64,000 nt of DNA from assembly GCF_900129485.1 (NCBI RefSeq), contig NZ_FQVW01000015.1, positions 1-64,000 on the forward strand, in the 5' to 3' direction. This DNA is from Ornithinibacillus halophilus. Lineage in GTDB: Bacteria > Bacillota > Bacilli > Bacillales > Amphibacillaceae. The notes beneath the pieces were generated by a model. The model was not told the origin of the DNA. It searched no databases and was given only the letters and a program-made list of their open reading frames with translations. The translations under genes and the position numbers were made by a program. This document shows positions 1-9,379 of the stretch, piece after piece; position 1 is the stretch's first letter; the number at the start of each line of letters is the position of its first letter.

Positions 1-55
1 CAAACATAACATTGTTCGGGTTTGTGCTTTATTAGAATACTTTTGTCCCAGCCTC

Positions 56-1207
56 TTATCCTTCTATAAACTCCAATTCTGGCAACCATTGCGCCATGTG
101 TTCCTTAATTTCCTCATAGTGATAGCTTGCATTCGGTAAGTCACTTTCTGTTAGTTGGTACATTGGGATTACTTCAAAGTTCCTTCTCCCTGTATTTTTC
201 ACATAGGTTGGAAGGAATTTTGGTGAGTGAACTTCAATGGATTCACTTCTTCCCTCTGTGGTTTTTTTCACAGAAAACTTAAATACCCCACCAATTTGAC
301 GATAAAACTTATCTTGACCAGAAAGAAAATTCCCTAATGAATAAGCAACTAACGTCTTGTTTCCATTTTCACCTGTCACCCACTCAATTGGCTGCAGAAC
401 ATGTGGATGATGACCTATCACTACGTCAACACCTTGGTCAGATGCAAACTGAACTAAATCTTTCTGAAATTGGTTAGGTAAGCGCTCATATTCATTCCCA
501 AAATGTAAGCTAAGCGCAACAACGTCTGCCTTTTCTTTTGCTTCCTCAATTTCCATTGCAATTAGCTGTTGATCAATTAAATTCACTAAGTAATCTTTTC
601 CAATCGGTACAGGAATTCCATTGGTCCCATACGTATAAGATAATAATGCTACCGAAATTCCTTCATCCGTTTCAAAGACTCTTAATTGCTCCCGGTCCAT
701 TTCATCTTTATAAGCACCTGTATACATCATATCAATCGTTTCCCAATGTTCAATTGCACGTTGAATGGCCTCTTCTCCTCGGTCAAGAGTGTGATTATTT
801 GCCAATGTAACCACATTAATACCAGCCCACTTTAATGCGTCCCCTACCTCCGTGGGACTGTTGAAAGTTGGATATGTAGATAACCCTAGTTCCTCTCCAC
901 CAATCATTGTTTCTTGGTTCGCAATTGAGATAGTGGTATCACTTAAATATGGCTTTACTCGTTCAATCATTGGCTTAAAATCAAAGCCATTTTCTGTTCT
1001 TGCATCGTTGTAAACAGTGCCGTGTATTAATATATCTCCAATAGCAGAAAAGGTAATTTCTCGTTCAATTGGCTTTGGTGCTTGATATTCAATAGCCTCC
1101 ATATTCTTTTCAATGTGATGATTAGCAATTTGTTCTTCCTGATTAATTGAGCATGCAGATAAAATAATTAGTATGAGGATAATTCCTACTGACCCAAACC
1201 TTTTCAT
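56..1207 (-). CDS. CapA family (PGA_cap) lipoprotein
   Basis: The protein belongs to the CapA/PGA_cap family, a metallophosphoesterase-like fold named after poly-gamma-glutamate capsule proteins. The N-terminus is a lipoprotein signal ending in LSAC, with Cys19 as the lipidation site, so it should be anchored outside the membrane. The motifs SAIGDILIHG, LANNHTLDRG and IGHHPHVLQP are the family's conserved metal-binding blocks. I place the start at the ATG preceded by AGGAG eight bases upstream, because the frame extended ten codons further has no ribosome site. No other capsule genes (capB, capC) lie nearby, so a role in capsule synthesis is not supported; the true substrate is unknown. Confidence 0.85.
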   Translation of the reverse strand: MKRFGSVGIILILIILSACSINQEEQIANHHIEKNMEAIEYQAPKPIEREITFSAIGDILIHGTVYNDARTENGFDFKPMIERVKPYLSDTTISIANQETMIGGEELGLSTYPTFNSPTEVGDALKWAGINVVTLANNHTLDRGEEAIQRAIEHWETIDMMYTGAYKDEMDREQLRVFETDEGISVALLSYTYGTNGIPVPIGKDYLVNLIDQQLIAMEIEEAKEKADVVALSLHFGNEYERLPNQFQKDLVQFASDQGVDVVIGHHPHVLQPIEWVTGENGNKTLVAYSLGNFLSGQDKFYRQIGGVFKFSVKKTTEGRSESIEVHSPKFLPTYVKNTGRRNFEVIPMYQLTESDLPNASYHYEEIKEHMAQWLPELEFIEG

Positions 1208-1324
1208 AGATAGATACTCCTCTTTCTTTTTACCCAATCATAACATATTTTGTCCCCATTTATTTCCAAAAGATTAATGTATAGTTCCTATTTCTTACTA
1301 TAACTCATACTTTTAATTCTACTC

Positions 1325-2467
1325 TTATATCCCCATATTTTTTGCGATAATCGTTTTCATTATTTCATTGGTACCTGCGTAGATGGCTGCAACCGGAATA
1401 TCGCGATATCGTCTTGCTATTTTATAGTCCTCCATATACCCATACCCACCATGCAATTGCATACATTCTGATGAGATATTTTTGGCCGTTTCTGTTAGCC
1501 AGTACTTGGCCATTGATACTCGAGTGACAATGTCTTTACCATTAATATGGTCCTCTATCAATGATTCAATAAAAGAATGACCTAGTTCTACCTGAGTAGC
1601 AATCTCTGCTAGCTTAAACTTTGTGTTTTGAAAAGAACTAATAGATCTACCAAAAGCCTCTCTTGACTTCACATAATCAAGTGTCATCTCTAACATATCT
1701 TCTGCAGCTACTTGTGCTCCTATAGCAACCACCAGTCTCTCTTGCTGAAGCTTTTCCATTAAATATTTAAATCCTTCTCCTTCTACACCTATTAGATTCT
1801 CTTTAGGTACCTTGCAATCTTCAAAATATAATTCCGCTGTATCTTGTGCATGTAACCCTACTTTGTCTAATTTCTTACCACGGGAAAAGCCTTCCATTCC
1901 TTCTTCAATCATCAACAAACTAATTCCTCCATGCTTTGCATCAGGATCAGTTTTAACAGCAACTAATACTAAATCAGCATGTATTCCATTTGTGATAAAT
2001 GTTTTCTGCCCATTAACTACATAATGATCCCGATTTGGAATGGCTGTTGTTTTTAAATTTGCTAAATCTGAACCAGCACCAGGTTCTGTCATTGCAATTG
2101 CTGTTATAAAATTCCCTGAGACACATCCTGGTAACCACTTACTTTTTTGATTACTAGTTCCATAAGACTCAATGTATGGGACGACAATATCTGAATGTAA
2201 CCCGATACCAATTAAACTAGTACCAATACGTTCTAGTTCTTCAAGGATAATGGTAGAATAACTAAAGTCTAACCCAAGTCCCCCATATTGCTCCTCTACA
2301 TGTGGGCATAGAAATCCCATTTCCCCAAACTTCTTCCAAATCTCTCTAGGTATTATTCGATTTCTTTCCCATTCCTCATAGTATGGTTCAATTTCATTTT
2401 CAAGGAACTTCCTAATAGTTGAACGAAACAATTCATGTTCTTCCGTTTCAAATCGATATTTACCCAT
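1325..2467 (-). CDS. Acyl-CoA dehydrogenase
   Basis: This FAD-dependent dehydrogenase makes the first oxidation step of acyl-CoA breakdown. The family signatures AMTEPGAGSD and LHGGYGYMEDYKIARRYRD are present and the length is normal. The usual catalytic Glu of the YEGT motif is Ala here (IYAGTNEI); instead a Glu sits in QQERLVV at about residue 243, where isovaleryl- and long-chain acyl-CoA dehydrogenases carry it. Substrate is therefore likely branched or long-chain, which is inference. It is the last gene of an operon with the dehydrogenase and thiolase upstream (14-base gap). I prefer the ATG eight bases after GGGAG over a GTG that overlaps that site. Confidence 0.93.
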   Translation of the reverse strand: MGKYRFETEEHELFRSTIRKFLENEIEPYYEEWERNRIIPREIWKKFGEMGFLCPHVEEQYGGLGLDFSYSTIILEELERIGTSLIGIGLHSDIVVPYIESYGTSNQKSKWLPGCVSGNFITAIAMTEPGAGSDLANLKTTAIPNRDHYVVNGQKTFITNGIHADLVLVAVKTDPDAKHGGISLLMIEEGMEGFSRGKKLDKVGLHAQDTAELYFEDCKVPKENLIGVEGEGFKYLMEKLQQERLVVAIGAQVAAEDMLEMTLDYVKSREAFGRSISSFQNTKFKLAEIATQVELGHSFIESLIEDHINGKDIVTRVSMAKYWLTETAKNISSECMQLHGGYGYMEDYKIARRYRDIPVAAIYAGTNEIMKTIIAKNMGI

Positions 2468-2481
2468 GAAATCCACTCCCT

Positions 2482-3255
2482 TTATTTTGGCTGCATACGA
2501 ATGGCTCCATCCAATCGAATGACTTCTCCATTTAACATCGGATTTGTAATAATGCTTTCTACTAATCTTGCATATTCTCTCGGATAGCCTAATCGATTAG
2601 GAAAGGGAACGGAACGACCTAATTGCTCTTTAGCAGGTTCTGGTAATGTATCAAACATCGGAGTTTCAAATAATCCAGGTGCAATTGCCATCACACGTAT
2701 TCCTTGATTTGCAAATTCCCGTGCTATTGGCAGTGTCATGCTTGCAACAGCACCTTTAGAAGCACTATAGGCCGCTTGACCAATCTGCCCTTCAAAGGCA
2801 GCTACAGATGCCGTATTTATGATGATACCACGCTCTCCTTCTTGATTTGGCATATTTTCAACCATGTAAGATGAAGCAATCCTTAATACGTTAAACGTCC
2901 CTATTAGATTTATTTGAACGACTTGTTGAAAAGCTTCTAACGACATTGGACCCTTACGACTTAAAACTTTACCTGGTGTAGCAATCCCAGCACAATTAAC
3001 CAGTACATTTATAGTTCCAAAATACTCTCTTACTTTTTTTATATTCTCTTCTACCTGGGATGGGATTGTTACATCTGTTGTAAAGAATATGAGTTTATCT
3101 GGTTGATCTATTTCGTCTATTAATCTGTTAGCACGATCCTTATTTAAATCAAAAATAGCTACTTTTCCACCAGTATTTATAATATTTTTTACCGTTGCTT
3201 CTCCAAGCCCGGAAGCTCCTCCAGTTACAATGGCTACTACATCTCTAGAATCCAT
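2482..3255 (-). CDS. HSD10-like 3-hydroxyacyl-CoA dehydrogenase (SDR family)
   Basis: This short-chain dehydrogenase should oxidise 3-hydroxyacyl-CoA with NAD. It has the cofactor motif TGGASGLG, the NCAG motif, and the active-site block YSASKG. From NTASVAAFEGQ through YSASKG to the C-terminal GEVIRLDGAIRMQP it closely resembles, from memory, human 17-beta-HSD type 10, the enzyme of isoleucine and branched fatty-acid breakdown; the length (257) also fits. It sits between thiolase (11 bases upstream) and acyl-CoA dehydrogenase, which gives three of the four beta-oxidation steps. The ribosome site GGAGGGGG precedes the ATG. The exact physiological substrate is not shown. Confidence 0.9.
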   Translation of the reverse strand: MDSRDVVAIVTGGASGLGEATVKNIINTGGKVAIFDLNKDRANRLIDEIDQPDKLIFFTTDVTIPSQVEENIKKVREYFGTINVLVNCAGIATPGKVLSRKGPMSLEAFQQVVQINLIGTFNVLRIASSYMVENMPNQEGERGIIINTASVAAFEGQIGQAAYSASKGAVASMTLPIAREFANQGIRVMAIAPGLFETPMFDTLPEPAKEQLGRSVPFPNRLGYPREYARLVESIITNPMLNGEVIRLDGAIRMQPK

Positions 3256-3266
3256 CGTTCCCCCTC

Positions 3267-4418
3267 CTATTCTATTCTTTCAATGATGGTTGCATTAGCC
3301 ATCCCCATACCTTCACAAATAGCAAGTAACCCATAACGTCCATTCGTTCTTTCTAATTCATGCAGTAGTGTTGTCATTAATTTTGTCCCTGTCGCTCCCA
3401 GTGGATGCCCTAACGCAATTGCACCACCATTTACATTTAATTTATCAGGGTTCGCTCCAGTTTCTTCTAACCAAGCAAGTGGAACAGATGCAAAGGCCTC
3501 ATTTACTTCATAAAGATCCATATCATCTATTGTTAATCCTGCTTTATATAATACCTTTTCTGTTGCTGCTATTGGACCTGTTAACATTAAGGTCGGGTCA
3601 GACCCTACCACTGATCGAGCAACAATTCGTGCTTTTGGTTTTAAACCTAAGTCTTTTGCTTTGTCAGCAGACATTAATAAGACAGCACTAGCCCCGTCAC
3701 TCATCTGGCTAGCATTACCTGCAGTTATTTTTCCACCTTCTTGGAAAACTGGTGACAATTGGGACAACACTTCTAAAGATGTATCTTCACGAGGGCCTTG
3801 ATCAATCTCTACTATTTTTGTATTCCCTTCATCGTCCGGTACTTCAACTGAAACAATTTCTTGTTGAAATTTATTTTCTTTTATAGCTTGTAATGCCTTT
3901 TGGTGACTTTTTAATGAAAACGCATCCAATTGTTCTCGTGACAAATTCCATTTCTCTGCAATTTTTTCAGCAGAAATTCCTTGATTTACAATTTCATATT
4001 TATCCGTTAGTTTTTTGCTCGGCTTTGAATTGCCCATATTAGAAAACATCGGTGAGCGTGTCATACTTTCAACACCACCAGCGATCACGATATCCATGTC
4101 ACCTGAGGCAATCGCTTGTGCAGCAAAATGTATTGCCTGTTGACTAGAGCCACATTGACGGTCAATTGTTACCCCAGGTACATAGGTCGGAAAACCAGCG
4201 ATTAAAGCAGCTGTTCTAGCGATGTTTCCCCCTTGTTCATTTACTTGAGTAACACAACCTAGTATGACGTCCTCAATTTCTGTTTTTTCCACTTTGGAAC
4301 GTTTAACAACTTCTTCTAAAACAACTGCAGCTAAATCATCTGCACGATAATCTGAAAAATACCCTTTCCGACGACCTACTGCTGTTCGACATCCATCTAC
4401 GATTACTACTTCTCTCAT
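3267..4418 (-). CDS. Thiolase (acetyl-CoA C-acyltransferase)
   Basis: The enzyme cleaves 3-ketoacyl-CoA with CoA, or condenses two acetyl-CoA. The nucleophile Cys89 lies in RQCGSS, the activating His338 in GHPLGATG and the second Cys368 in CEGMGMA, so the catalytic set is complete. At 383 residues it is of usual length. It opens the operon thiolase - SDR dehydrogenase - acyl-CoA dehydrogenase. A GAGGTGA ribosome site precedes the ATG. An inverted repeat 65 to 80 bases upstream may be an operator for a fatty-acid-type repressor. Degradative versus biosynthetic function cannot be told from sequence alone, but the operon favours degradation. Confidence 0.93.
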   Translation of the reverse strand: MREVVIVDGCRTAVGRRKGYFSDYRADDLAAVVLEEVVKRSKVEKTEIEDVILGCVTQVNEQGGNIARTAALIAGFPTYVPGVTIDRQCGSSQQAIHFAAQAIASGDMDIVIAGGVESMTRSPMFSNMGNSKPSKKLTDKYEIVNQGISAEKIAEKWNLSREQLDAFSLKSHQKALQAIKENKFQQEIVSVEVPDDEGNTKIVEIDQGPREDTSLEVLSQLSPVFQEGGKITAGNASQMSDGASAVLLMSADKAKDLGLKPKARIVARSVVGSDPTLMLTGPIAATEKVLYKAGLTIDDMDLYEVNEAFASVPLAWLEETGANPDKLNVNGGAIALGHPLGATGTKLMTTLLHELERTNGRYGLLAICEGMGMANATIIERIE

Positions 4419-4482
4419 TTAATCACCTCATTTTTATTTTATTATAAGTTTTATGAAAACTCTAGAAAATAAGACGAGTATA

Positions 4483-4496
4483 TGAATGCCCATTCA
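4483..4496. promoter_or_regulatory. Inverted repeat upstream of the beta-oxidation operon
   Basis: The sequence TGAATGCCCATTCA has perfect 6-base arms around CC. It lies 65-78 bases before the thiolase ATG and next to a possible minus-strand -10 (TATACT). Bacillus FadR sites share the half-site TGAATG/CATTCA but with wider spacing, so this may be the site of a different TetR-type repressor. Confidence 0.35.
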
Positions 4497-4628
4497 ATTA
4501 CTTCAGGAATTGAGGTACTACTATATGGGCAATAAAATATTTTACCAATAGCCGTTTTTATGAAACAATATTAAATATAATACGTATTACTATTTGTTGA
4601 CTAAGTATAGTATAGGAGGGAAATTACT

Positions 4629-5042
4629 ATGAAAAGAACTGGTGAGGTAATTTTAGGGATTGTGGGAGCCGTTTTTTATTCTTTTCTTGCATTAATGGGT
4701 GTTTTTGCTATTTGGCTAAAAAACAATCCTCAATTTTTAGAGGAGGCATTGGCCGAAGCACCTGATGATTTAGGCGTATCAACTAGTGACATTATTGAAG
4801 GGATTGGCTCAGGTGGTACTTTTATTCTTATAGCTGCCATTATAGCTGTTATATTAGGTATTGTTGCTATGGTATTGCTTAAAGGAAATAAACAGCCAAA
4901 GATTGCAGGGATTATTTTCATAGCAACAGCACTTGTGTTTGCCGTTGTAACCTTTGGAGCAGGAATTTTTGCAGGATTGTTCTATGTTATCGCTGGTATC
5001 ATGTGCTTCGCTCGTAAGCCTAAAACGATTATTGAAGAATAA
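4629..5042 (+). CDS. DUF4064-like small membrane protein
   Basis: This 137-residue protein has a hydrophobic segment at about residues 7-30, an acidic outside loop (LEEALAEAP, followed by a stretch ending in a Gly-Ser-Gly turn), and two or three more membrane segments to residue 130. The arrangement matches the DUF4064 family of Firmicutes, whose function is unknown. A TAGGAGG ribosome site precedes the ATG. It is divergent from the thiolase operon and shares the 210-base intergenic region with it. Confidence 0.7.
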   Translation: MKRTGEVILGIVGAVFYSFLALMGVFAIWLKNNPQFLEEALAEAPDDLGVSTSDIIEGIGSGGTFILIAAIIAVILGIVAMVLLKGNKQPKIAGIIFIATALVFAVVTFGAGIFAGLFYVIAGIMCFARKPKTIIEE

Positions 5043-5151
5043 GCGTAGAGCTAGACATCTGAAATCTCATAAAATAGGTAATAATACTTATTAATTTATC
5101 ATACTTGTGGTATAAATAGAATGAAGTACAAATTATTCCCTGAGGTGTCCT

Positions 5152-5337
5152 ATGAAACGGTATTTAACAGCAATATTTTTGGTCATTAGTGCTCTTATCT
5201 TAATTATAGGTCTGCAGTTTGACCTTCAGTGGTCAGGAATTGTTACCTGGGGACTAACTTCAATCAGCTTAGTATTTGCTGCATATTACACAAAGTATAT
5301 ACCTGATAAAAATAATGACAAAGAACCCAAGAATTGA
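5152..5337 (+). CDS. Small two-helix membrane protein, unknown
   Basis: I do not recognise this 61-residue protein. It has two predicted membrane helices (about residues 4-22 and 28-47) and a short, charged, Lys/Asp-rich C-terminal tail. A GAGGTG ribosome site stands before the ATG, and an intrinsic terminator overlaps its last codons, which supports a real short transcript. An extended -10 (TGGTATAAA) about 40 bases upstream may be its promoter. Confidence 0.6.
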   Translation: MKRYLTAIFLVISALILIIGLQFDLQWSGIVTWGLTSISLVFAAYYTKYIPDKNNDKEPKN

Positions 5338-5353
5338 TTGGGTTCTTTTTTTC
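5321..5353 (+). terminator. Intrinsic terminator, probably bidirectional
   Basis: Ten-base arms AAGAACCCAA / TTGGGTTCTT surround a 7-base loop and are followed by a run of T. The stem includes the stop region of the small membrane protein gene and faces the converging DUF1232 gene. Confidence 0.8.
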
Positions 5354-5355
5354 GA

Positions 5356-5625
5356 TTAAAAATCATACTTCTCTTTCAATGATTCAGGCGCTACCTTAAC
5401 CATCAATTGAAGAATAAAAATCGCGATTGTTATATCATCAACAATTCCTATTCCAATAAGATAATCCGGAATAAGATCCATTGGAAAAGCAATATATCCT
5501 AGCATAATAAATATAAATAACACTTTTTTCTTAAGGTTTACTTCTTTAGAACGAAAAAATCCCCATAGAAAAGGAATAGACTTATGAAATTTTAACAAAA
5601 AACCAATTCTTTTTAACCAGCGCAT
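5356..5625 (-). CDS. DUF1232 (YkvA-like) membrane protein
   Basis: The motif GYIAFPMDLIPDYLIGIGIVDD is, apart from its flanks, the DUF1232 hallmark (PxDLIPD ... GxxDD). The protein is small, basic at the N-terminus and has two hydrophobic stretches. The function of the family is unknown. I use the ATG that follows GGGGGAG by about five bases, giving 89 residues; a start seven codons earlier has no ribosome site. Confidence 0.8.
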   Translation of the reverse strand: MRWLKRIGFLLKFHKSIPFLWGFFRSKEVNLKKKVLFIFIMLGYIAFPMDLIPDYLIGIGIVDDITIAIFILQLMVKVAPESLKEKYDF

Positions 5626-5693
5626 CGAACTCCCCCTTATGAGCATGGGCTATTTCAGACAATCTTGGATGATGCCCTGGATGGTGAATGAGA

Positions 5694-7355
5694 TTATTTT
5701 TTCACATAATATACAATTGACTCATATGGTCTTAACGTTGTACCGCTTATATTCATCCCAGAATCTTTGTAATTAGAAATTAATATCGTTGGGTCTTCAA
5801 ACCCTGTTAGTTCTAAATTCAACGCCGATTCCTCACCATAAAAATTATTAATTACAACTAGTAATTCATCATTCCATTTACGCGTATATGCAAAAATCTT
5901 CGGATCTTCTTCAAGCAATAGATGATAATCTCCATATGTTATAATATCATACTCTTTGCGTAATTGGATTAACTTTTGATAATGTGAAAAAATTGAATCT
6001 GGACGCTTTAGTTCACTATCTGCGTTAATCATTTTATAATTGGCTGCTGGCTGAATCCAAGGTGTTCCACTTGTGAAACCTGCATTTTCATTTGCTGACC
6101 ATTGCATTGGTGTGCGAGCATTGTCACGAGACTTTTGCTTTAAAATTTCAATGACTTCCTCGTCAGACTTTCCTTTTTGCTTAAGGATTTCATATGCATT
6201 AAGTGACTCTACATCCCGATAGTCCTCCAAAGATGTAAAGTTTGGATTTGTCATTCCTATTTCTTCTCCTTGGTACACATACGGTGTTCCTTGCATCATA
6301 TGAATAGTTGTAGCTAGCATTTTCGCAGATTCAGTACGGTAGTCATTATCATCACCGAACCTTGAAACAACCCGTGGCTGATCATGATTGCACCAAAATA
6401 ATGCATTCCATCCCCCACCTTCATACATACCAACTTGCCAATGAGTAAGGATTTTCTTTAATTCTAGGAAATCGAAGGGCGCTTTTGTCCATTTCTCTCC
6501 ATTTGGATAATCAACTTTCAAATGATGAAATTGAAAAGTCATATCTAATTCTTTTCTTTCTGGATTCGTATAAAGAACACAATTCTCCAAGGTAGTAGAT
6601 GACATTTCACCAACGGTCATCATATTGTACGGGGAAAATGCAGCCTGATTAATTTCATGCAAATATTCATGCACTCTAGGACCATCCGTATAAAATCTTC
6701 TTCCATCACCACTATTATCATTTGGAAACTCTTGATTCTTAGATATTAAGTTGATAACGTCTAACCTAAATCCATCAATACCTTTCTCAGCCCAAAAACG
6801 AATCATATCATAAACTTCATTGCGCATTTTTTCATTTTCCCAGTTTAAATCTGCTTGAGTTACATCAAACAAATGTAAATAATATTGACCAGTTTTTTCA
6901 TCGAATTTCCATGCAGAGCCCCCAAATTTCGATTCCCAATTTGAAGGTTCCTCTCCATTAACCGGGTCTTTCCAAATATAGAAATCTCGATAAGGATTAT
7001 CTTTCGAAGAAGCTGACTGTTTAAACCACTCGTGTTCTGTTGAAGTGTGGTTGATTACTAAATCCATAATCAGCTTCATTCCACGATTATGAGTTTCATC
7101 TAATAGTTGCTGGAAATCATCCATCGTTCCATAAGTAGGTTCTATGGAAAAATAATCACTGATATCATATCCATTATCTTTTTGTGGAGATTGGTAAACA
7201 GGTGTCAACCAAATAACGTCGACACCTAGTTCATTTAAATAATCAAGTTTCTCAATAATCCCTTGAATATCACCAATTCCATTTCCTGTTGTGTCATTAA
7301 AGCTTTTTGGGTATATTTGATAAACGGTTGCTTTCTTCCACCATGATTCATTCAT
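5694..7355 (-). CDS. treA: Trehalose-6-phosphate hydrolase TreA
   Basis: This GH13 glycosidase splits trehalose 6-phosphate into glucose and glucose 6-phosphate in the cytosol. The catalytic residues are visible (numbering includes five residues before the preferred ATG): nucleophile Asp204 in FRLDVINLIS, acid/base Glu255 in TVGEMSSTT and Asp330 in WCNHDQPRV. Long stretches match, from memory, Bacillus subtilis TreA, including YQIYPKSFNDTTGNG and DVTQADLNWENE. It follows treP by 17 bases in one operon, which fixes the substrate as phosphotrehalose rather than isomaltose. The ATG is preceded by GGGGGTG. No treR gene follows, unlike in B. subtilis. Confidence 0.94.
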   Translation of the reverse strand: MNESWWKKATVYQIYPKSFNDTTGNGIGDIQGIIEKLDYLNELGVDVIWLTPVYQSPQKDNGYDISDYFSIEPTYGTMDDFQQLLDETHNRGMKLIMDLVINHTSTEHEWFKQSASSKDNPYRDFYIWKDPVNGEEPSNWESKFGGSAWKFDEKTGQYYLHLFDVTQADLNWENEKMRNEVYDMIRFWAEKGIDGFRLDVINLISKNQEFPNDNSGDGRRFYTDGPRVHEYLHEINQAAFSPYNMMTVGEMSSTTLENCVLYTNPERKELDMTFQFHHLKVDYPNGEKWTKAPFDFLELKKILTHWQVGMYEGGGWNALFWCNHDQPRVVSRFGDDNDYRTESAKMLATTIHMMQGTPYVYQGEEIGMTNPNFTSLEDYRDVESLNAYEILKQKGKSDEEVIEILKQKSRDNARTPMQWSANENAGFTSGTPWIQPAANYKMINADSELKRPDSIFSHYQKLIQLRKEYDIITYGDYHLLLEEDPKIFAYTRKWNDELLVVINNFYGEESALNLELTGFEDPTILISNYKDSGMNISGTTLRPYESIVYYVKK

Positions 7356-7372
7356 GACGTACACCCCCATAG

Positions 7373-9322
7373 TTATTCTTCTTCATTTAATCTGCGTTTA
7401 GCTATTAAAAAGGTAATGATAAATGGAACGATAATAACAATTGCCATGCCTATTAGGTAGGAAATCCAGTCATCTGCAACAATAGATAACGGGGCGGGGA
7501 TTCCGCCTACACCAATAGAATTAGCCTTTACACTCTGAAATGTAATGAAGGCACCAGCAATGGAAGTTCCAGCTATTGCTGCAAAGAATGGGTAACGATA
7601 CCGTAAATTTACACCAAACATTGCAGGTTCTGTAATACCAAGCCATGCTGAGATTCCTGATGTACCTGCTAGACCTTTTAATTTCTCATTTTTGGCTGCT
7701 AGCATAATCGCAAAAACAGCAGCACCTTGAGCAATATTAGATAATGCTACAATCGGCCATAAGAATGTAGTTCCTGTACTACCTAATAATTGTAAGTCAA
7801 CTGCCAAGAAGGTGTGATGCATTCCTGTAATAACTAACGGACCATAAAGGGCACCATATAATAAACCACCAACAATTGGAAAAGCGTCAAAAATGGATAC
7901 TAAGCCTTCTGTAATCCAGTTTCCAAGTGTAAATGTGATTGGGCCAATAATGATGAATGCTAAAAATCCTGTCACTAGCAGTGCAATTGGTGCAACTACC
8001 AGTAATTGCAAGGAATCCATCACTCGTTTCCTCAAAAATATTTCTATTTTTGCTAATACCCATGAAGCAAGTAGTACTGGCAATACTTGTCCTTGATACC
8101 CTACTTTTTCAATTTCTAATCCAAATAGATTCCAAGTAGGTATCTCCCCTTCAGTTATTGCAGAACCATATCCCCAAGCATTCATTAAGTCAGGATGGAC
8201 TAGTATTAAACCTAACACTACTCCAAATAATTCACTCCCACCGAATCGTTTAACAGCAGACCAACCAATTAAAGCCGGTAGAAACGTAAAGGCAGTATTT
8301 GCGATGATATTGATCATATCGGCAATCCCCGCCCATTGTGGGTAGGTTTCTATGAGTGCTGGTGCATTCCTACCAAAGATTCCTGGATTAGCTAACACGT
8401 TGTTAATCCCCATTAATAAACCAGCTGTTACGATTGCAGGTAATATTGGGATGAAGATATCAGCTAATACTTTGATTCCTCGTTGTAATGGATTTTGTTT
8501 TTTTCCACCTGCTGCTTTTACATCTTCCTTAGACGCTTCAGAAATTCCTGATTCTTGTACCATTGCTTTATAAACTTTATCTACAGTACCTTGTCCAATA
8601 ACGATCTGAAATTGGCCATTTGCTGAAAAAGAACCTTTAACAAGGTCCATATCTTCCAACTTGTCTTTATCGACTTTATCTTCATCATCTAAAGCAAAAC
8701 GAAGGCGAGTTACACAGTGAGTCGCTGCATTAATATTATCTGTACCACCAACTGCTGCAACAATCGTCTTTGCTTCGTCACCGTATTCCACAGAACTAGA
8801 GCTTTTAGCTGTAGATGTGTCCTGTTTCGTTGGCTCTTCTACACTTTTTAATTTTGTTCCTAATAAGACAGAGTCAGTTGCAACGACATCCTTTTCTTCC
8901 GTTTTCTCTAATGGAGCATATTGATCTCCATTAGTAATGATGATTGGTGTAATCGTACTTTTTGCATTTTCCTTAATATAATCCAAGTCAAAACTAATGA
9001 TAGGATCACCTGTTTTGACGGTTGCACCAGATTCTACATGAGCTTCAAATCCTTTTCCATCGAGTGCAACGGTTTCCAAACCTATATGAATAAGTACTTC
9101 TACTCCTGCTTCATTAACTAGTCCAACTGCATGTTTAGTAGGAAACACCTGTATAACTTCACCATCAAATGGAGCAACAACTTTTCCATCAGTGGGGGCA
9201 ATTGCTATACCATCCCCCATCATTTTTTGAGCAAATGTTGGGTCTGGTACTTCTTCTAAGGATATAACATTCCCTGTTAATGGAGCATAGATCAAAATCT
9301 CATTATTATTTAGCGTCACCAT
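7373..9322 (-). CDS. treP: Trehalose PTS transporter, EIIA-EIIB-EIIC fusion
   Basis: The protein imports and phosphorylates trehalose. Residues 1-150 are an EIIA(Glc)-type domain with phospho-acceptor His79 in LIHIGLETV and partner His64. A linker rich in Ser, Thr and Lys leads to EIIB (about 180-265) with phosphorylated Cys203 in ATHCVTRLRF, then EIIC with about ten membrane helices (280-649). B. subtilis TreP is EIIBC only and borrows an EIIA, so the fused N-terminal EIIA makes this transporter self-sufficient. The specificity rests on the adjacent treA. An AGGAGG site precedes the ATG. Confidence 0.92.
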   Translation of the reverse strand: MVTLNNNEILIYAPLTGNVISLEEVPDPTFAQKMMGDGIAIAPTDGKVVAPFDGEVIQVFPTKHAVGLVNEAGVEVLIHIGLETVALDGKGFEAHVESGATVKTGDPIISFDLDYIKENAKSTITPIIITNGDQYAPLEKTEEKDVVATDSVLLGTKLKSVEEPTKQDTSTAKSSSSVEYGDEAKTIVAAVGGTDNINAATHCVTRLRFALDDEDKVDKDKLEDMDLVKGSFSANGQFQIVIGQGTVDKVYKAMVQESGISEASKEDVKAAGGKKQNPLQRGIKVLADIFIPILPAIVTAGLLMGINNVLANPGIFGRNAPALIETYPQWAGIADMINIIANTAFTFLPALIGWSAVKRFGGSELFGVVLGLILVHPDLMNAWGYGSAITEGEIPTWNLFGLEIEKVGYQGQVLPVLLASWVLAKIEIFLRKRVMDSLQLLVVAPIALLVTGFLAFIIIGPITFTLGNWITEGLVSIFDAFPIVGGLLYGALYGPLVITGMHHTFLAVDLQLLGSTGTTFLWPIVALSNIAQGAAVFAIMLAAKNEKLKGLAGTSGISAWLGITEPAMFGVNLRYRYPFFAAIAGTSIAGAFITFQSVKANSIGVGGIPAPLSIVADDWISYLIGMAIVIIVPFIITFLIAKRRLNEEE

Positions 9323-9351
9323 TGGAACCTCCTTTATAGTTCAGTATTATT

Positions 9352-9379
9352 ATTTTAGCCTTAAGGTTCACTTTTACAA
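9352..9379 (-). promoter_or_regulatory. Candidate treP promoter
   Basis: On the minus strand TTGTAA, a 16-base spacer and TAAAAT lie about 30 bases before the treP ATG. Further upstream, at 9405-9420, AGTTAT and ATAACT form an inverted repeat with a 4-base centre that could bind a regulator. I saw no catabolite-response element. Confidence 0.35.

Noticed and set aside
3368-3691. Leu-rich plus-strand frame opposite thiolase
   Set aside because: It is an antisense shadow with no ribosome site and a repetitive Leu/His product; the thiolase on the other strand has all catalytic residues.
4483-4496. Classical FadR box
   Set aside because: The half-sites match but the spacing is four bases too short for the B. 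subtilis consensus, so I list it only as an inverted repeat.
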